A DNA stretch of 56,743 bases from Carboxylicivirga mesophila (GTDB taxonomy: Bacteria; Bacteroidota; Bacteroidia; Bacteroidales; Marinilabiliaceae), in assembly GCF_018271975.1 (NCBI RefSeq), contig NZ_JAGUCN010000032.1, positions 1 to 56,743 on the forward strand. Reading direction: 5' to 3'. Within the stretch, counting starts at the first letter, position 1. Each line of letters starts with the position of its first letter. Shown here one piece after another: positions 24,630-32,827 of the stretch. Made by a program: the position numbers and the translations under genes. The notes beneath the pieces were generated by a model. The model worked only from the letters and a program-made list of their open reading frames with translations. It did not search any database and was not told the origin of the DNA.

Positions 24630-25259
24630 TTAGTTGTTGTTAATACTGAAATCCACCTGTGCCTGCACGCCTATGGCAGCATCCAGCTGGTACGATGAAA
24701 AACTGTTGACAATGGCGTTGCTGAGCAGGATGTCTTTCACCACGCCTTCAGCAATCAATGCCCGGGCGTCCAGCAAAGCATCAATCTGTTCGTCGCTTAA
24801 GGGCAGCTGATAAGGATAAGGGTCGGTACTTGCCGGCTGCACTATGGCGCCACTTTCATCTATCTGTGCCGCTTCCAGTTCAATGGGTGATGTAGTAAGC
24901 GCTATTATCTCCCCCAATGCATCAACCAGGTATAGCTCAACGGCCATGGCTGCGGGGTAACGATTGACGATATCAAACTGCAGGAGCATCGACAGGATGT
25001 ATTTTCGCTCTGAGATGGAGGCTTCCAAATCGAAATACATTATTTCCCTCTCTTCCCAACTCACCGGTTCTGAGTCAATAGGATCGGGTAAGTCAACCGG
25101 CAGCTCATACACCTCATCGTACTGCGCCGTCAGTTTGCCAAGCGGTACCGACAGGTTGGGCCGATACTCCAGGTCATCCGACAGTTTATCGGTATCAATG
25201 CCGGTGCATCCGGCCAATACCATCAGAATAAATAACAATATCGTGCATCGTGAAATCAT
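24630..25259 (-). CDS. Hypothetical lipoprotein paired with the DUF5723 barrel
   Basis: A 209-aa protein. I choose the start at 25257-25259, giving MISRCTILLFILMVLAGCTG, a textbook lipoprotein signal with the LAGC lipobox at about residue 18. A longer frame from 25295 would bury this signal. The mature part is acidic, with many Leu, Asp and Glu, and strands in the second half (YLVDALGEIIALTTSPIEL). I recognise no family. Because its stop abuts the DUF5723 start, the product is probably a partner of that barrel, as surface or periplasmic-face lipoproteins often are. Confidence 0.72.
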   Translation of the reverse strand: MISRCTILLFILMVLAGCTGIDTDKLSDDLEYRPNLSVPLGKLTAQYDEVYELPVDLPDPIDSEPVSWEEREIMYFDLEASISERKYILSMLLQFDIVNRYPAAMAVELYLVDALGEIIALTTSPIELEAAQIDESGAIVQPASTDPYPYQLPLSDEQIDALLDARALIAEGVVKDILLSNAIVNSFSSYQLDAAIGVQAQVDFSINNN

Positions 25260-25314
25260 AGATTGGTCGATAAGCAGCACCAGACTGCACTTCATTATAC
25301 TAACTTATTTATTA

Positions 25315-25322
25315 CAAACTTA
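25315..25322 (-). promoter_or_regulatory. Likely -7 box of the lipoprotein-DUF5723 operon
   Basis: CAAACTTA, i.e. TAAGTTTG on the coding strand, matches TAnnTTTG about 55 bases upstream of the chosen start and downstream of no other gene. The -33 element is not clear. Confidence 0.35.
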
Positions 25323-25391
25323 TTGCCCCAACAGCCAAGCGATATCCTCTAAAGCGAGTGAACTTCGGATACGGCCATCTGTTGTTCTTTA

Positions 25392-27455
25392 ATGACTAAC
25401 AGAACTGCCATATCAGTACTCAATCTCATCGCGATAGTATGGAGCTGTTCGTTACCACAAAATAATACATCTATGCACACTAATCAATTAATACACGAAA
25501 CCAGCCCCTATTTATTACAGCATGCCCACAATCCAGTCAGCTGGTACCCCTGGGGCGATGAAGCATTGCAAAAAGCCAAAAATGAAGACAAACTCCTGCT
25601 GATTAGCGTGGGCTATTCGGCCTGCCATTGGTGCCACGTCATGGAGCATGAATCATTTGAGAATGAAGAGGTCGCCCAATTGATGAATGCGCATTTTATC
25701 TGTGTTAAGGTGGATAGAGAAGAACGGCCCGATGTGGACCAGATTTATATGGAAGCCGTGCAGATGCTGACCGGCAGAGGCGGATGGCCTTTAAACTGTT
25801 TCGCACTGCCCGATGGCCGTCCGGTGTGGGGTGGCACCTATTTCCCAAAAGCTCAATGGATGGCTGTATTGCAACAGCTGGCCGAACTAAATGCCAATGG
25901 CAAAGACAAGCTGCTACAACAAGCCGAAGGCCTGACCAAAGGCATCCAACAGCTGGAGATACCAGTAGCAAACACTGATGTCACACCCAACATCTACCAG
26001 GCGGTGCAAAAAAGCAGTACCCGCTTCGATGAACAGCATGGTGGCTTTGAAAGTGCTCCAAAATTCCCGATGCCAGTAGCCCTTAAGCTAATCCATCAGA
26101 CAGCCGTTATGGAAGAAGATAAGCAACTGCTTTCGTTTGTGCACCTCACACTTAACCGCATGGCATCGAGCGGCATATACGACCAGGCTGGGGGCGGCTT
26201 TGCCCGTTACTCGGTGGATGAACGCTGGTTTGCGCCCCACTTTGAGAAGATGCTCTACGATAATGCGCAACTCATTGCCCTGTATAGCCAAGCCTATAAA
26301 GCGTCGCATGATGAACTGTATAAACGAATAGTGTTAGAAAGCATCGCCTTTGTGAAACGCGAACTAACATCGCCCGAAGGCATCTTCTATTCGGCACTGG
26401 ATGCCGACAGCGAGGGCGAAGAAGGCCTTTTTTATGTATGGGAGTATTCTGAGTTGAAAACCCTCCTGGGCGACGATGAGCATTTCTTTCGCTATTTCAA
26501 CATTACCGAAAGTGGTAACTGGGAAAACGGTAAAAATATATTGCATGGCGATGTAACACGCGAAGCCTATGCCCGCCAGTACCAGCTGGACCCGCAACAT
26601 TTTGACAGCCACATTAACACCGCCCTGGAGAAACTCTTAAAAGCCCGAAAGCATCGTGTTCGACCCGGTTTGGATGATAAGACCCTCACCTCGTGGAACG
26701 CGCTGATGATTGCCGGCCTTTGTGAAGCCTACCAGGCTTTTGGAGAAGAGGCCCATCTGCAAATGGCCGAAAGCGCCATGAAATATTTGCTTGATCAGGT
26801 GCGCCAAACCGATGGCAGCCTGCTGCGCACCACCAAAAATGGCGTCAGTAAAATAACAGCCTTCCTCGATGATTATGCCCTTATGCTTGATGCACTAATC
26901 AGTCTGTACGAAGTAACTTTTAATGAGGCTTACCTGCATACAGCCAAGGAATTGTCGGACTATACCATTGGTGAGTTTTACAATGCCACTGCGCAGGTAT
27001 TCTATTATACCGCCAAAAGTGGTGAACAACTGATTGCCCGCAAAACAGATGTGCAGGATAATGTTATCCCCTCATCGGTGGGTTCAATGGCCAATAACCT
27101 GATACGCCTACACCAGCTCTTTCACCTGCCGGAGTATGAAGCGATTGCCAAAGGGCTAATCGCCAGGATGACTAAAACAGCGGAAGAACACTCCACCTAT
27201 TATGCACAGTGGGCATTGCTGGCCTATCTGCAGGATAAACGTCAGGAGCTGGTAATTGCAGGCGGGATGGCAGCAGCCTACAGAAAGGAGCTACAGCAGC
27301 ACTTGCGACCAGGTGCCATTTATGCCGGTTCAGTTGACGGAGTATCAAAACTGGCGCTACTACAGGACCGTTTTAAAGCAGGTGCAACGTTAATTTATAA
27401 GTGCCAAAATAAGACCTGTGAGTTGCCGGTGGAAAAGCCATCTGCACTTCGTTAG
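25392..27455 (+). CDS. Thioredoxin-domain protein of the YyaL/DUF255 family
   Basis: A 687-aa protein. The N-terminal thioredoxin-like domain (about 28-200) has the family signature [25 protein letters not shown], here split as [17 protein letters not shown]. It also has the redox motif [14 protein letters not shown], a CxxC variant, and [13 protein letters not shown]. The C-terminal part (about 210-680) is an (alpha/alpha)6-like toroid similar to N-acylglucosamine epimerase/glycosidase folds ([19 protein letters not shown]). The first 27 residues could be a lipoprotein signal (IVWSCSLPQ), so the protein may be exported. A cytoplasmic start at 25473 is the alternative. The human homologue SPATA20 shares this architecture; the enzymatic role is unknown. 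Confidence 0.87.
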   Translation: MTNRTAISVLNLIAIVWSCSLPQNNTSMHTNQLIHETSPYLLQHAHNPVSWYPWGDEALQKAKNEDKLLLISVGYSACHWCHVMEHESFENEEVAQLMNAHFICVKVDREERPDVDQIYMEAVQMLTGRGGWPLNCFALPDGRPVWGGTYFPKAQWMAVLQQLAELNANGKDKLLQQAEGLTKGIQQLEIPVANTDVTPNIYQAVQKSSTRFDEQHGGFESAPKFPMPVALKLIHQTAVMEEDKQLLSFVHLTLNRMASSGIYDQAGGGFARYSVDERWFAPHFEKMLYDNAQLIALYSQAYKASHDELYKRIVLESIAFVKRELTSPEGIFYSALDADSEGEEGLFYVWEYSELKTLLGDDEHFFRYFNITESGNWENGKNILHGDVTREAYARQYQLDPQHFDSHINTALEKLLKARKHRVRPGLDDKTLTSWNALMIAGLCEAYQAFGEEAHLQMAESAMKYLLDQVRQTDGSLLRTTKNGVSKITAFLDDYALMLDALISLYEVTFNEAYLHTAKELSDYTIGEFYNATAQVFYYTAKSGEQLIARKTDVQDNVIPSSVGSMANNLIRLHQLFHLPEYEAIAKGLIARMTKTAEEHSTYYAQWALLAYLQDKRQELVIAGGMAAAYRKELQQHLRPGAIYAGSVDGVSKLALLQDRFKAGATLIYKCQNKTCELPVEKPSALR

Positions 27456-27485
27456 CACCGTTTAGATGCCCAAGCACAAAAAAAT

Positions 27486-27524
27486 GGACGTAATGCACAT
27501 GAGAAGTCTCTGCACATTACGTCC
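27486..27524. terminator. Bidirectional terminator between convergent genes
   Basis: GGACGTAATG (27486-27495) and CATTACGTCC (27515-27524) are perfect 10-bp arms. AAAAAAA lies on the left and TTTACATTATAAAA on the right, so it can end both the YyaL-like gene and the BlaR1-like gene. Confidence 0.75.
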
Positions 27525-27545
27525 TTTACATTATAAAATTGTCTG

Positions 27546-29006
27546 TTACTTGATTGGCGTAGCGGTCCCCTTTTCCGTTACAATCTGTTTTAGATTGAGA
27601 GAACCGTCATCGTTGAAGCTCACTTCCCATCCTTTTTTCCTGTATTGCTCAATAACCTGGGCTTTCTGTTCTTCGGTCATGTCCTCATAGGCAACACCCT
27701 TCTTTTGAGTTGTACCTTGTTGAACTTGACCATCATTCAACTGGAAGTTAATTGGTACCGTAAAGCTCACATTAACTGCTTTCCCGCTTTGTTTCCCAGG
27801 TTGCCATTCCGGCATTTCAGAAACTACGCGCAGCGCCTCATCATCCAACACACTAAAGCCACTTGTCCGGGCAATCTTAGCATCCTTTACCGAACCATCA
27901 TCGGCAACAATAAACGTCACATAAACACGACCACTTACCCCGGCTTTTTGAGCTACTTCCGGATATTTAACCGAAGATGCGATGTAATGACGTAAAGAAT
28001 CTTCTCCACCCGGGTATTCGGGCATCTCTTCTACTACAAAAAACACATCACCTGTTACCGTTTTTAGTTGGGCATTGGTGTTCTCCACAGCTTCTTTTAT
28101 TTCTATTTCCTCTTCAGTCATGGCGGGCTCCTCATCGCGCAGCTCGCAGGCAAATAGAACAGCTACCATCGTCATCGTAACAATGGCAAACACTGATTTA
28201 AGACTCAATAGCTTTTGAATATTATCTTTTTTCATCATGGTAAATCGTTTTTTAGTAAGCGACTGGTTGAAGTTATTAACCGGCAACAAGCGGGCACCAG
28301 TCGCCTGAAACAACAACAACTCCTTGTAACTTTTAGCTGAATAACCTTTATCGAGCACCTGCTTATCCGCCTGAAACTCGTGTAGCTCCTTTAGCATGCT
28401 GCGCAGGAACCACGCAAAGGGATTGAACCATTGAACAATTAGCAGTAATTCGAGTAAAAGTACATCCCAACTGTGCTTTAACCGAACATGTGTCAGCTCA
28501 TGTATCATAATCTGCTCCAGCTCCTTTTCGGAGTAACGCGACTGATTCACAAACACCACATTAAAGAATGAGAATGGATTAAACTGACCGGGCAAGTCAG
28601 CCACTTTGTATCCCTTGAAACTAACCAATTTCACTTTACCGGCTAATCCGCCCAATCGGACAAAGCCATACAGCAAGCGCAGCAACAAACCAAGGCAACC
28701 AACCATATACAACCATCTAAAAGCTGATGATTGTGCTACCACCGGCACCACCGCTTCTTTCGTGTTTTGGGCATAAACCGTAATGGCTCCCAGTACATTA
28801 CCTACATACACATCGCCTTCAGGCGTAATTGTACGATAAAAACTAAATGTGAGCAATGGCACCACGGCTGCCACCAATAACGATAGCAGCAAGTAGAAGC
28901 GATTAAATTTGAACCTTGGTTCATAGTGCAATCCTAGTCTGTAGAAGATTGTTAGCAGGCCTAATATCAGCGACGATTCAAATAAGTAATTAACGATTAG
29001 GTTCAT
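27546..29006 (-). CDS. BlaR1-like M56 membrane peptidase with TonB C-terminal domain
   Basis: A 486-aa protein. Three to four N-terminal membrane helices precede the M56 zinc-protease motif MIHELTHVRLKHSW (HExxH at residues 169-173). A further membrane segment (about 275-292) has CEL after it. The C-terminal about 100 residues are a TonB-like domain: GVSGRVYVTFIVADDGSVKD and ALRVVSEMPEWQPGK. The penicillin-binding sensor of classical BlaR1 is replaced by TonB, an arrangement known in Bacteroidota. It begins 6 bases downstream of a BlaI-type repressor gene, so the expected model is signal-driven proteolysis that inactivates BlaI. The last 60 residues (KKGVAYEDMTEEQKAQVIEQ onward) are a charged extension. 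The signal is unknown. Confidence 0.87.
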   Translation of the reverse strand: MNLIVNYLFESSLILGLLTIFYRLGLHYEPRFKFNRFYLLLSLLVAAVVPLLTFSFYRTITPEGDVYVGNVLGAITVYAQNTKEAVVPVVAQSSAFRWLYMVGCLGLLLRLLYGFVRLGGLAGKVKLVSFKGYKVADLPGQFNPFSFFNVVFVNQSRYSEKELEQIMIHELTHVRLKHSWDVLLLELLLIVQWFNPFAWFLRSMLKELHEFQADKQVLDKGYSAKSYKELLLFQATGARLLPVNNFNQSLTKKRFTMMKKDNIQKLLSLKSVFAIVTMTMVAVLFACELRDEEPAMTEEEIEIKEAVENTNAQLKTVTGDVFFVVEEMPEYPGGEDSLRHYIASSVKYPEVAQKAGVSGRVYVTFIVADDGSVKDAKIARTSGFSVLDDEALRVVSEMPEWQPGKQSGKAVNVSFTVPINFQLNDGQVQQGTTQKKGVAYEDMTEEQKAQVIEQYRKKGWEVSFNDDGSLNLKQIVTEKGTATPIK

Positions 29007-29012
29007 AATGTG

Positions 29013-29384
29013 TTAGTCTTCTTTATCCAAATCCTTCTTTACATCATTCAGTAATTCTTCCAGATCATTAATGTCCATCTTGTCTTCTTTAGCGAAGAAA
29101 GACACCATGTTTTTAAATGAATCCTGAAAATAATTAGACATAAAGCGCTTCATAAACACTTTCTTGTAACTCTCTTTCGACACAATAGGAAAATACACGT
29201 ATCCTTTGCCCAACTTTTCATGGTCGACAAAGCCTTTGTTCTCGAGAATGCGCACAATGGTAGATACGGTATTGTATGCCGGCTTGGGTTCCGGCATGAG
29301 GTCTATGATGCTTTTTACATTGGTTTTGCCCAGTTCCCATAGTTTCTGCATCACCTGTTCTTCTGCTTTGGTCAATTCCTTCAT
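29013..29384 (-). CDS. BlaI/MecI/CopY family transcriptional repressor
   Basis: A 123-aa winged-helix repressor. The start MKELTKAEEQVMQKLWELG and the recognition region PAYNTVSTIVRILENKGFV are standard for BlaI. A C-terminal half (MKRFMSNYFQDSFKNMVSFF) provides the dimer interface and contains the site usually cut by BlaR1. I choose the ATG at 29382-29384; a TTG three codons upstream would overlap the operator. The gene is preceded by a strong promoter with a perfect dyad at the expected transcription start, so autorepression is very likely. It is co-transcribed with the BlaR1-like gene. Confidence 0.92.
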   Translation of the reverse strand: MKELTKAEEQVMQKLWELGKTNVKSIIDLMPEPKPAYNTVSTIVRILENKGFVDHEKLGKGYVYFPIVSKESYKKVFMKRFMSNYFQDSFKNMVSFFAKEDKMDINDLEELLNDVKKDLDKED

Positions 29385-29391
29385 TCTATTC

Positions 29392-29437
29392 AACTAAATT
29401 GTTAGTTCAAATATATGGCTTAATTCTCAACTGCAAA
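29392..29437 (-). promoter_or_regulatory. blaI-blaR1 promoter with overlapping palindromic operator
   Basis: On the coding strand: TTTG (29434-29437), an 18-nt spacer, TATATTTG (29408-29415), then directly AACTAA-CAAT-TTAGTT (29392-29407), a perfect 6-bp-arm dyad. The dyad begins at the base after the -7 box, so a bound repressor would cover the transcription start. The ATG follows 8 bases later. Confidence 0.65.
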
Positions 29438-29470
29438 AACTTTTCACTACTTTTTTAGTTGAAAGAGCTA

Positions 29471-30022
29471 TTAAGCCATTTCTTCGGTCATAATTTTATC
29501 TACCAAATCACGAAGTTGGTCATGATGTTTTTCGTCATCACGCACATCATTTTCATCATAGGCTTGTATAGCCACCGTATCGATATAAATCATACCCAAG
29601 GCCTTAAATATCCGTTGAAACTGCTCTATGGTCACATCACAATCACCCATACCAGAACCTGCTGGTAATAAAAGTGCGGCCCGCTTGCCATACAACTTTT
29701 TATTGGCAAAGTAAGGTCGGAACCGGTCAATGAGTAACTTAGTCTGTGCCGAAGGCCCGAACCAGTAAATCGGAGTTCCGAAAATAATGACATCAGCCCA
29801 CTCAATGTTTTCATAAAGTACTGTCATATCATCTAATTGGGCGCAGGTCATGTCATCCAGCTTACAAAGCCTGCAATCGAGACAGGGCTCTATCTTGTGT
29901 TTGTACAAATGAAAACTGCGGCACTCAGCTCCTTTCTCAATAAGTGAGGTGGATAAGATGGATGCCATGGTAGAGGTATTACCATTATAGCGTGGACTTC
30001 CGATGAATATAGCGACGTGCAT
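29471..30022 (-). CDS. Flavodoxin-family NAD(P)H/FMN oxidoreductase
   Basis: A 183-aa protein of the iron-sulfur flavoprotein/NADPH-dependent FMN reductase family. The N-terminal FMN loop is GSPRYNGNTSTMASIL. The Cys cluster KIEPCLDCRLCKLDDMTC marks the branch with a possible [4Fe-4S] site or redox cysteines. VIIFGTPIYWFGPSAQTKLLIDR is the second flavin-contact segment. It is cytoplasmic and probably reduces quinones or other electrophiles; the substrate is unknown. It is a single gene transcribed toward the blaI promoter region, with its own upstream gap. Confidence 0.87.
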   Translation of the reverse strand: MHVAIFIGSPRYNGNTSTMASILSTSLIEKGAECRSFHLYKHKIEPCLDCRLCKLDDMTCAQLDDMTVLYENIEWADVIIFGTPIYWFGPSAQTKLLIDRFRPYFANKKLYGKRAALLLPAGSGMGDCDVTIEQFQRIFKALGMIYIDTVAIQAYDENDVRDDEKHHDQLRDLVDKIMTEEMA

Positions 30023-30126
30023 AAGAATTTATTTAGAGGTATAAAATACAATATACTAATGTTTTATCACTTTAGCTATCGCAAGTCAACAATATCGCTG
30101 TAACAAATAAACCGCAACCGTCGTCC

Positions 30127-30134
30127 TACTTTTG
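30127..30134 (+). promoter_or_regulatory. -7 box of the paralogous barrel operon
   Basis: TACTTTTG matches TAnnTTTG, 25 bases upstream of the ATG at 30160. No clear -33 TTTG. Confidence 0.4.
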
Positions 30135-30159
30135 ATTAATGAATTAAACACAAATAACT

Positions 30160-31074
30160 ATGAAGAAAGCACTCAAAATAATATTGCTGGCAGCCTTTAC
30201 CCTAGCTGTTCTTGGCAATAGCAATGCCCAGGAAAAAGAAAAAAGCAAAAGTGTTGTAAGTGTTGAAGAAAGTAATGGCAAAAGCATTGTAAAAGCGCCA
30301 GGTGTTAAAGTTGAAGTAGATGAGTTCAATGATACCATCACTAAAATAACCATTGGTAGTCGTCGTTTCGAGGTTATTGAGGACTATAACCGCGCACGTA
30401 TTCGCATGGTGCGTGTACCACGCGAAAAATTTAAGGGCCACTGGGCAGGCTGTGATATCGGCTTTAACGGCTACATGACATCCGATTTTTCAACAGATCT
30501 CCCCTCAGATGCCTTGTTTATGGATTTGAATGGTTCTAAATCGGTGACCTTCAGCATTAACTTTCTGCAGTATAACATTGGCTTGCAGCGTAACAAAAAC
30601 AATTTTGGTATGGTATTAGGCGCCGGCTGGACATTCTACAACTACCGCACCGACCAACCATATACTTTTGAGCGCGATACTGAAACCGGTCAAACAATAG
30701 GTGCACCTGTGCCAGCTGAACGAAGTGTTGAAAAGAATAAGATAACAACCTCATTTATTAATATTCCCCTGCTCTTCGAATACCAGTTTCCATCGTCGGA
30801 ACCATTTCATCGGTTTTATATATCAGCAGGCCCCTACTGTGGCTTTAAAATTGGGGGGCACACTAAATTGGTATATAAAGAAAATGGCAACCGCACCAAA
30901 GACAAAGGAAAAGATGATATTAATCTGACGCCATTTCAATATGGTGCCATGGTAAGAGTGGGGTATCGCTTCATTAACCTATATGCAAGCTATAATTTCT
31001 CTACCTTCTACACCGAAAATCGCGGACCCGAATTATACCCGTTTACCATTGGTTTATCATTAGTTCAATTCTAA
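30160..31074 (+). CDS. PorT-like outer-membrane barrel, paralogue 1
   Basis: A 304-aa exported protein with a signal peptide (MKKALKIILLAAFTLAVLGNSNA then Q). About 70 residues of charged linker follow (EKEKSKSVVSVEESNGKSIV). The C-terminal about 215 residues form a barrel of the PF13568-like outer-membrane type, from FKGHWAGCDIGFNGYMTSDF to the end PFTIGLSLVQF. The barrel is clearly paralogous to that of the next gene, sharing FKGH, NIPLLFEYQFP/NVPLLMEFQIP and NRGPELYPFTIGL. The neighbour starts 13 bases after its stop, so they form an operon that arose by duplication. The function is unknown. Confidence 0.8.
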   Translation: MKKALKIILLAAFTLAVLGNSNAQEKEKSKSVVSVEESNGKSIVKAPGVKVEVDEFNDTITKITIGSRRFEVIEDYNRARIRMVRVPREKFKGHWAGCDIGFNGYMTSDFSTDLPSDALFMDLNGSKSVTFSINFLQYNIGLQRNKNNFGMVLGAGWTFYNYRTDQPYTFERDTETGQTIGAPVPAERSVEKNKITTSFINIPLLFEYQFPSSEPFHRFYISAGPYCGFKIGGHTKLVYKENGNRTKDKGKDDINLTPFQYGAMVRVGYRFINLYASYNFSTFYTENRGPELYPFTIGLSLVQF

Positions 31075-31087
31075 AACAAGCTGTACT

Positions 31088-32635
31088 ATGCTGAAGCAAT
31101 TTGCTGCCATACTGTTAACGCTAATATTGACATCTCTTAGTCTGAGTGCCCAAACCATCACACCTGAGGTCGCCTCCATTTACGAGCGCCACTGGGAGAT
31201 TGAATCAGGCATATACCGGGTAATGAAGAATGGTAAAGTGGGCATCATCAAGGCAGATGGTCAGATTATTGTACCATGCGAATTCAATCAAGTGTGGAAC
31301 CTCGATGATGATGGCTTTTTCAGAGTACTCAAATCAGGTAAAGCCGGCGTTTACAATATCAGTGGACAGATAGTTATCCCAGCCGAATATGATCAGGTAT
31401 GGCCTTTTAGTAATGAATTGGCTAAAGTACTAAAACAAGGCAAGCTGGGTTACTTTAATAGGCAGGGCGAACAAATCATTCCGTGCCAATACCAGCAGAT
31501 ATGGGCTTTTGATAATGGTAAAGCACGCGTACTCAAAAATGGCAAGGTGGGTTACATCGATAGCCATGGAAATGAAATAATCCCGTGCGAATATCAGCAG
31601 ATATGGGCCTTTGAAAATGGCAAGGCCCGTGTGCTTAAAAATGGCAAAGTAGGTTATATTGATAGCACCGGCAATGAAATAATCCCACCCATCTATACTC
31701 ACATTTGGGCCTATGAAGATGGTAAGGCCAAAGCCCTGCTCGATGGTCAAATGATTTGGATTGATGAAATGGGGCATCCGCTTGATTTACCGGCTCCTGA
31801 AAACGACTATACCCAGAATGATTCACAATCATCGGTGACTAATCAGAATGAAAAAGAAATCATTGTTGAAGATGAAGATGGCAATAAAACGCATATTAAG
31901 GTACTAGGCAGCGACATTGTAATCAATGAAAAAGGCAAAAATACTTATATCGAAATAGGAGGAAGAAACAGGGACAAATACCGGGAATACCATCGCCGAT
32001 TTAAAGGGCATTACACAGGTGTTGAATTTGGCTTTAACAATTATGTCACCTATAGTGGCAGCACCAATCTACCAACCGACGATTCATTTATGGAACTCAA
32101 CAGCGGGCGCTCCAACAGCTTTGCCATTAATGCCCTGCAATGGAGCATTGGTTTAGATCGAAGGGGTAATTTAGGTCTTGTAACTGGCTTGGGAATAGAA
32201 TGGAACAACTATCACTTTTCGAATCCCATTATCCTGACCAAAGATGCAGATGGCAACATCAGCTATGAGGATGCGACTCGCCCACTGGATAAAAACAAAC
32301 TGGTGACAACACACCTGAATGTGCCACTACTGATGGAGTTTCAAATACCGACTAACCACCGACGTCAGCCTTTCTATATTTCAGCAGGTGGTATTGGTGG
32401 CATGCGCATTAACTCGTACAATCGCATTGTCTATGATGACAGCGAGGACCCACATAAACAAAAGAAAAAAAGCGCCTACAATCTGCAGAAATTCAGGTAT
32501 GGTGGCATGGTGCGCATCGGCTACAGGGCCATCAATCTATATGGCACCTATTACTTCTCTACTTTGTTTGAAGAGAACAAAGGGCCCGAATTGTATCCGG
32601 TTTCGGTGGGATTAAGCATCTACCTGGATATATAA
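31088..32635 (+). CDS. WG-repeat protein fused to a PorT-like barrel, paralogue 2
   Basis: A 515-aa exported protein with the signal MLKQFAAILLTLILTSLSLSAQ. Residues about 25-235 consist of at least five WG-type repeats of about 33 residues (NGKVGYIDSHGNEIIPCEYQ type). Two adjacent repeats are nearly identical, including QQIWAFENGKARVLKNGKVG. A charged linker follows, then a barrel (about 295-515) paralogous to the preceding gene (FKGHYTGVEFGFNNYVT ... GPELYPVSVGLSIYLDI). WG repeats probably form a propeller-like binding surface. Here it would sit on the periplasmic or external side of an outer-membrane barrel, suggesting recognition or signalling. The fusion relative to its sister suggests domain gain after duplication. 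Confidence 0.85.
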   Translation: MLKQFAAILLTLILTSLSLSAQTITPEVASIYERHWEIESGIYRVMKNGKVGIIKADGQIIVPCEFNQVWNLDDDGFFRVLKSGKAGVYNISGQIVIPAEYDQVWPFSNELAKVLKQGKLGYFNRQGEQIIPCQYQQIWAFDNGKARVLKNGKVGYIDSHGNEIIPCEYQQIWAFENGKARVLKNGKVGYIDSTGNEIIPPIYTHIWAYEDGKAKALLDGQMIWIDEMGHPLDLPAPENDYTQNDSQSSVTNQNEKEIIVEDEDGNKTHIKVLGSDIVINEKGKNTYIEIGGRNRDKYREYHRRFKGHYTGVEFGFNNYVTYSGSTNLPTDDSFMELNSGRSNSFAINALQWSIGLDRRGNLGLVTGLGIEWNNYHFSNPIILTKDADGNISYEDATRPLDKNKLVTTHLNVPLLMEFQIPTNHRRQPFYISAGGIGGMRINSYNRIVYDDSEDPHKQKKKSAYNLQKFRYGGMVRIGYRAINLYGTYYFSTLFEENKGPELYPVSVGLSIYLDI

Positions 32636-32657
32636 TAATTATACGAAAACAAATATG

Positions 32658-32685
32658 AAGCCACCTAAATAAGGTGGCTTTTTCA
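32658..32685 (+). terminator. Terminator of the paralogous barrel operon
   Basis: AAGCCACCT (32658-32666) pairs with AGGTGGCTT (32672-32680), followed by TTTC. It lies 23 bases after the stop and belongs to the AAGCCACC-stem set. Confidence 0.85.
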
Positions 32686-32741
32686 TTAGCTATTGTCCCC
32701 ACAAAAGAAATTCTTTACTACTCACATTAGCAGCCTAATAC

Positions 32742-32773
32742 ATTGACAACACACAAGCACAGGTGTAATTTTG
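32742..32773 (+). promoter_or_regulatory. Promoter of the subtilase gene
   Basis: ATTG (32742-32745), a 20-nt spacer and TAATTTTG (32766-32773), a perfect TAnnTTTG. Transcription would start near 32780, excluding the upstream ATG at 32771 and supporting 32828. Confidence 0.6.
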
Positions 32774-32827
32774 TACTTTCTTTTTTCTTCGATTTTAAAC
32801 ACCCTGGTATCACTAAAAATTATTATC

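Noticed and set aside
32771-32827. Upstream start for the subtilase
   Set aside because: It overlaps the -7 box and lies before the expected transcription start; the ATG at 32828 gives a good signal peptide.
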